A model generated the notes under the pieces. It was not told the origin of the DNA, did not search any database, and saw only the letters and a program-made list of their open reading frames with translations. A stretch of 64,000 bases of DNA, taken from positions 62,001-126,000 of the forward strand of contig NZ_JAGQCY010000005.1 in the NCBI RefSeq assembly GCF_024346455.1, read 5' to 3'. Positions 62,860 to 64,000 of the stretch are shown in pieces; positions within the stretch are counted from its first letter, which is position 1, and every line of letters begins with the position of its first letter. Made by a program: the position numbers and the translations under genes. This DNA is from Cyanobium sp. Aljojuca 7A6 (GTDB lineage: Bacteria > Cyanobacteriota > Cyanobacteriia > PCC-6307 > Cyanobiaceae).

Positions 62860-63504
62860 TCACGGCAGGCCCAGTTCCCGCAGTCGCGACTGCCACCGGG
62901 CGTAACCGGCGGCGTTGAGATGCACGCCGTCCACCGTATAGGCGTGCTTCAGCCCATCGGCGTCGGCCATCACCGGGGTGAGGTCAACAAAGTCCTGCGG
63001 GGGAATCTGTTGGGCAAGCCGCTGGTTGAGTTCCGCCACCCGGTGAAGACCCTCGGGACCACAGCGGAACCGTGCGCAAGGGATGGTGGACTGGACGATC
63101 ACCCGCGCCCCGCCGCCGAGCTGCAGGCCCGATCGCAGCCACTGGATCCGGCTGGCGATGCCCCTGGGGCTATAGCCCCAACCGATGTCATTGATCCCCA
63201 CCATCACCAGATAGGTGCTGGCACCCGTCTGGCGGACCGCCGGCAAGCGGGCCATCAGCTGGAAGGTGGTGTCACCGCTCACGCCCCGGTTGTGAACCTG
63301 ATGCCCGGGAAAGGCCGCCTGCCAATCGCCCTGGGCCGTGAGCGAATCACCGACGAAGGTCACCGGACCGCCACGGGTCAGCAGCGAGCCGGACGGCTCC
63401 TGCGATAGGGCACCGGGCCTGGCGAGCAGGGCCCACCCCAACCCCAGCAGAAGGAGCGGAAACGCCACCCAGCCAGCGGTCCGTAGCCATGACGACGCAG
63501 GCAC
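62860..63504 (-). CDS. SGNH/GDSL-type hydrolase
   Basis: 214 residues. An N-terminal membrane anchor or signal (VAFPLLLLGLGWALLARPGA) is followed by block I VTFVGDSLTAQGDW (catalytic Ser), block II NRGVSGDTTFQLMARL (Gly), block III VMVGINDIGWGYSP (Asn) and block V VDGVHLNAAGYARW (Asp and His). All four catalytic blocks are present. It probably deacylates a lipid, glycan or peptidoglycan outside the cytoplasm. The start is nine bases from the rplA stop, so it is transcribed with the ribosomal genes, an unusual place for it. Confidence 0.9.
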   Translation of the reverse strand: MPASSWLRTAGWVAFPLLLLGLGWALLARPGALSQEPSGSLLTRGGPVTFVGDSLTAQGDWQAAFPGHQVHNRGVSGDTTFQLMARLPAVRQTGASTYLVMVGINDIGWGYSPRGIASRIQWLRSGLQLGGGARVIVQSTIPCARFRCGPEGLHRVAELNQRLAQQIPPQDFVDLTPVMADADGLKHAYTVDGVHLNAAGYARWQSRLRELGLP

Positions 63505-63513
63505 GGTGATGAC

Positions 63514-64000
63514 TCAGCTGTCCTGCTTGATGTCCTGGAGGGCGGCGAAGTCGACCTGCACCGAAGGGCCCATGGTGGAGGCCAGATAAAGGCTCCTCCA
63601 GTAGCGGCCCTTGGCTCCGCTGGGCTTGTTGCGGTCGATGGTTTCCTGCAGGGCCTTGAGGTTCTCCAGCAGCTTGGCGCTGGTGAAACTGGCCTTGCCG
63701 AAGCGCACGTGAACAATCCCGGCCCGGTCGGCACGGAACTCCAGCTTGCCAGCCTTGAACTCGTTGATGGCACCGGCCAGATCGGTGGTGACGGAGCCGG
63801 CCTTGGGGTTCGGCATCAGGCCGCGGGGACCGAGCACCCGGCCGAGCTTGGCCACCTTCGGCATCATGTCGGGGGTGGCGATCAGCAGATCGAAGTCAAT
63901 GGCGCCACCGGCGATCTGGTCGACCAGCTCATCGTCGCCGGCCAGGTCGGCACCGGCGGCCTTGGCTTCGGCCACCTTCTCACCACGGGCGATCACCGCG
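63514..64000 (-). CDS. rplA: 50S ribosomal protein L1, partial
   Basis: C-terminal part only; the N-terminus lies beyond the window. About 160 residues are visible. [40 protein letters not shown] and [20 protein letters not shown] are core L1 motifs, and the sequence ends near [19 protein letters not shown]1 binds 23S rRNA at the mobile stalk. It is the first visible gene of the rplA-SGNH-rplJ-rplL unit, read right to left. Confidence 0.95.
   Translation of the reverse strand, partial: AVIARGEKVAEAKAAGADLAGDDELVDQIAGGAIDFDLLIATPDMMPKVAKLGRVLGPRGLMPNPKAGSVTTDLAGAINEFKAGKLEFRADRAGIVHVRFGKASFTSAKLLENLKALQETIDRNKPSGAKGRYWRSLYLASTMGPSVQVDFAALQDIKQDS

Overview
The window is a GC-rich stretch of a unicellular cyanobacterial chromosome, most like the Synechococcus/Cyanobium group. 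This assignment is inference from content. The cues are a type IV pilus PilM-N-O-Q cluster with a long AMIN-type secretin, a DUF3747 protein, a Nif11-type peptide gene, a pentapeptide-repeat protein, RNase HI with a C-terminal extension, an alternative respiratory oxidase of the cyanobacterial ARTO kind, and several copies of the HIP1 octamer GCGATCGC. No rRNA, tRNA, CRISPR array, insertion sequence or prophage was seen.

Layout. 0-2.6 kb: a broken DUF2062 gene, SelO and small uncertain genes. 2.7-9.4 kb: a glycosyltransferase overlapping a glycogen-debranching-type glucosidase, a small membrane protein, a methyltransferase and the RelA/SpoT enzyme. 9.8-14.3 kb: one very large secreted RTX/Calx-beta protein with an internal DNA duplication. 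14.4-23.1 kb: a double ABC ATPase, DoxX, GlgX, a two-domain VOC protein, an EamA transporter, a short-chain dehydrogenase and a type II NADH dehydrogenase. 23.2-37.5 kb: a Nif11 gene with an internal stop, then ten tightly packed plus-strand genes: two DUF2231 membrane proteins, a three-subunit oxidase without CuA, a GMC-like flavoprotein, a GH63-like glucosidase, a second GMC flavoprotein, an HlyD-type adaptor and a small membrane protein. A minus-strand TolC gene with two small paralogous membrane proteins meets them end to end. 37.5-53.5 kb: mostly housekeeping genes (RluA, an YlqF-type GTPase, UspA, Pgk, an OmpR/EnvZ-type pair, MurG, a CobC-type aminotransferase) plus a MoxR-DUF58-transglutaminase-pentapeptide operon. 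53.5-58.5 kb: the pilus cluster. 58.5-64 kb: PyrD, RNase HI, a DUF3747 protein, and rplA-rplJ-rplL with an SGNH hydrolase gene inserted between rplA and rplJ.

The most unusual region is 23.5-37.5 kb. Stop and start codons overlap or nearly touch throughout, so the quinol-type oxidase, the flavoprotein pair, the glucosidase and the export proteins are probably made together. I propose, as inference only, a module that oxidises a sugar or polyol and passes the electrons to a quinol oxidase, with an attached envelope exporter. One flavoprotein keeps the usual catalytic residues and a cysteine cluster; its partner has lost both.

Limits: family assignments come from reading motifs. No database search was run, and starts are chosen from context, overlaps and visible ribosome binding sites.
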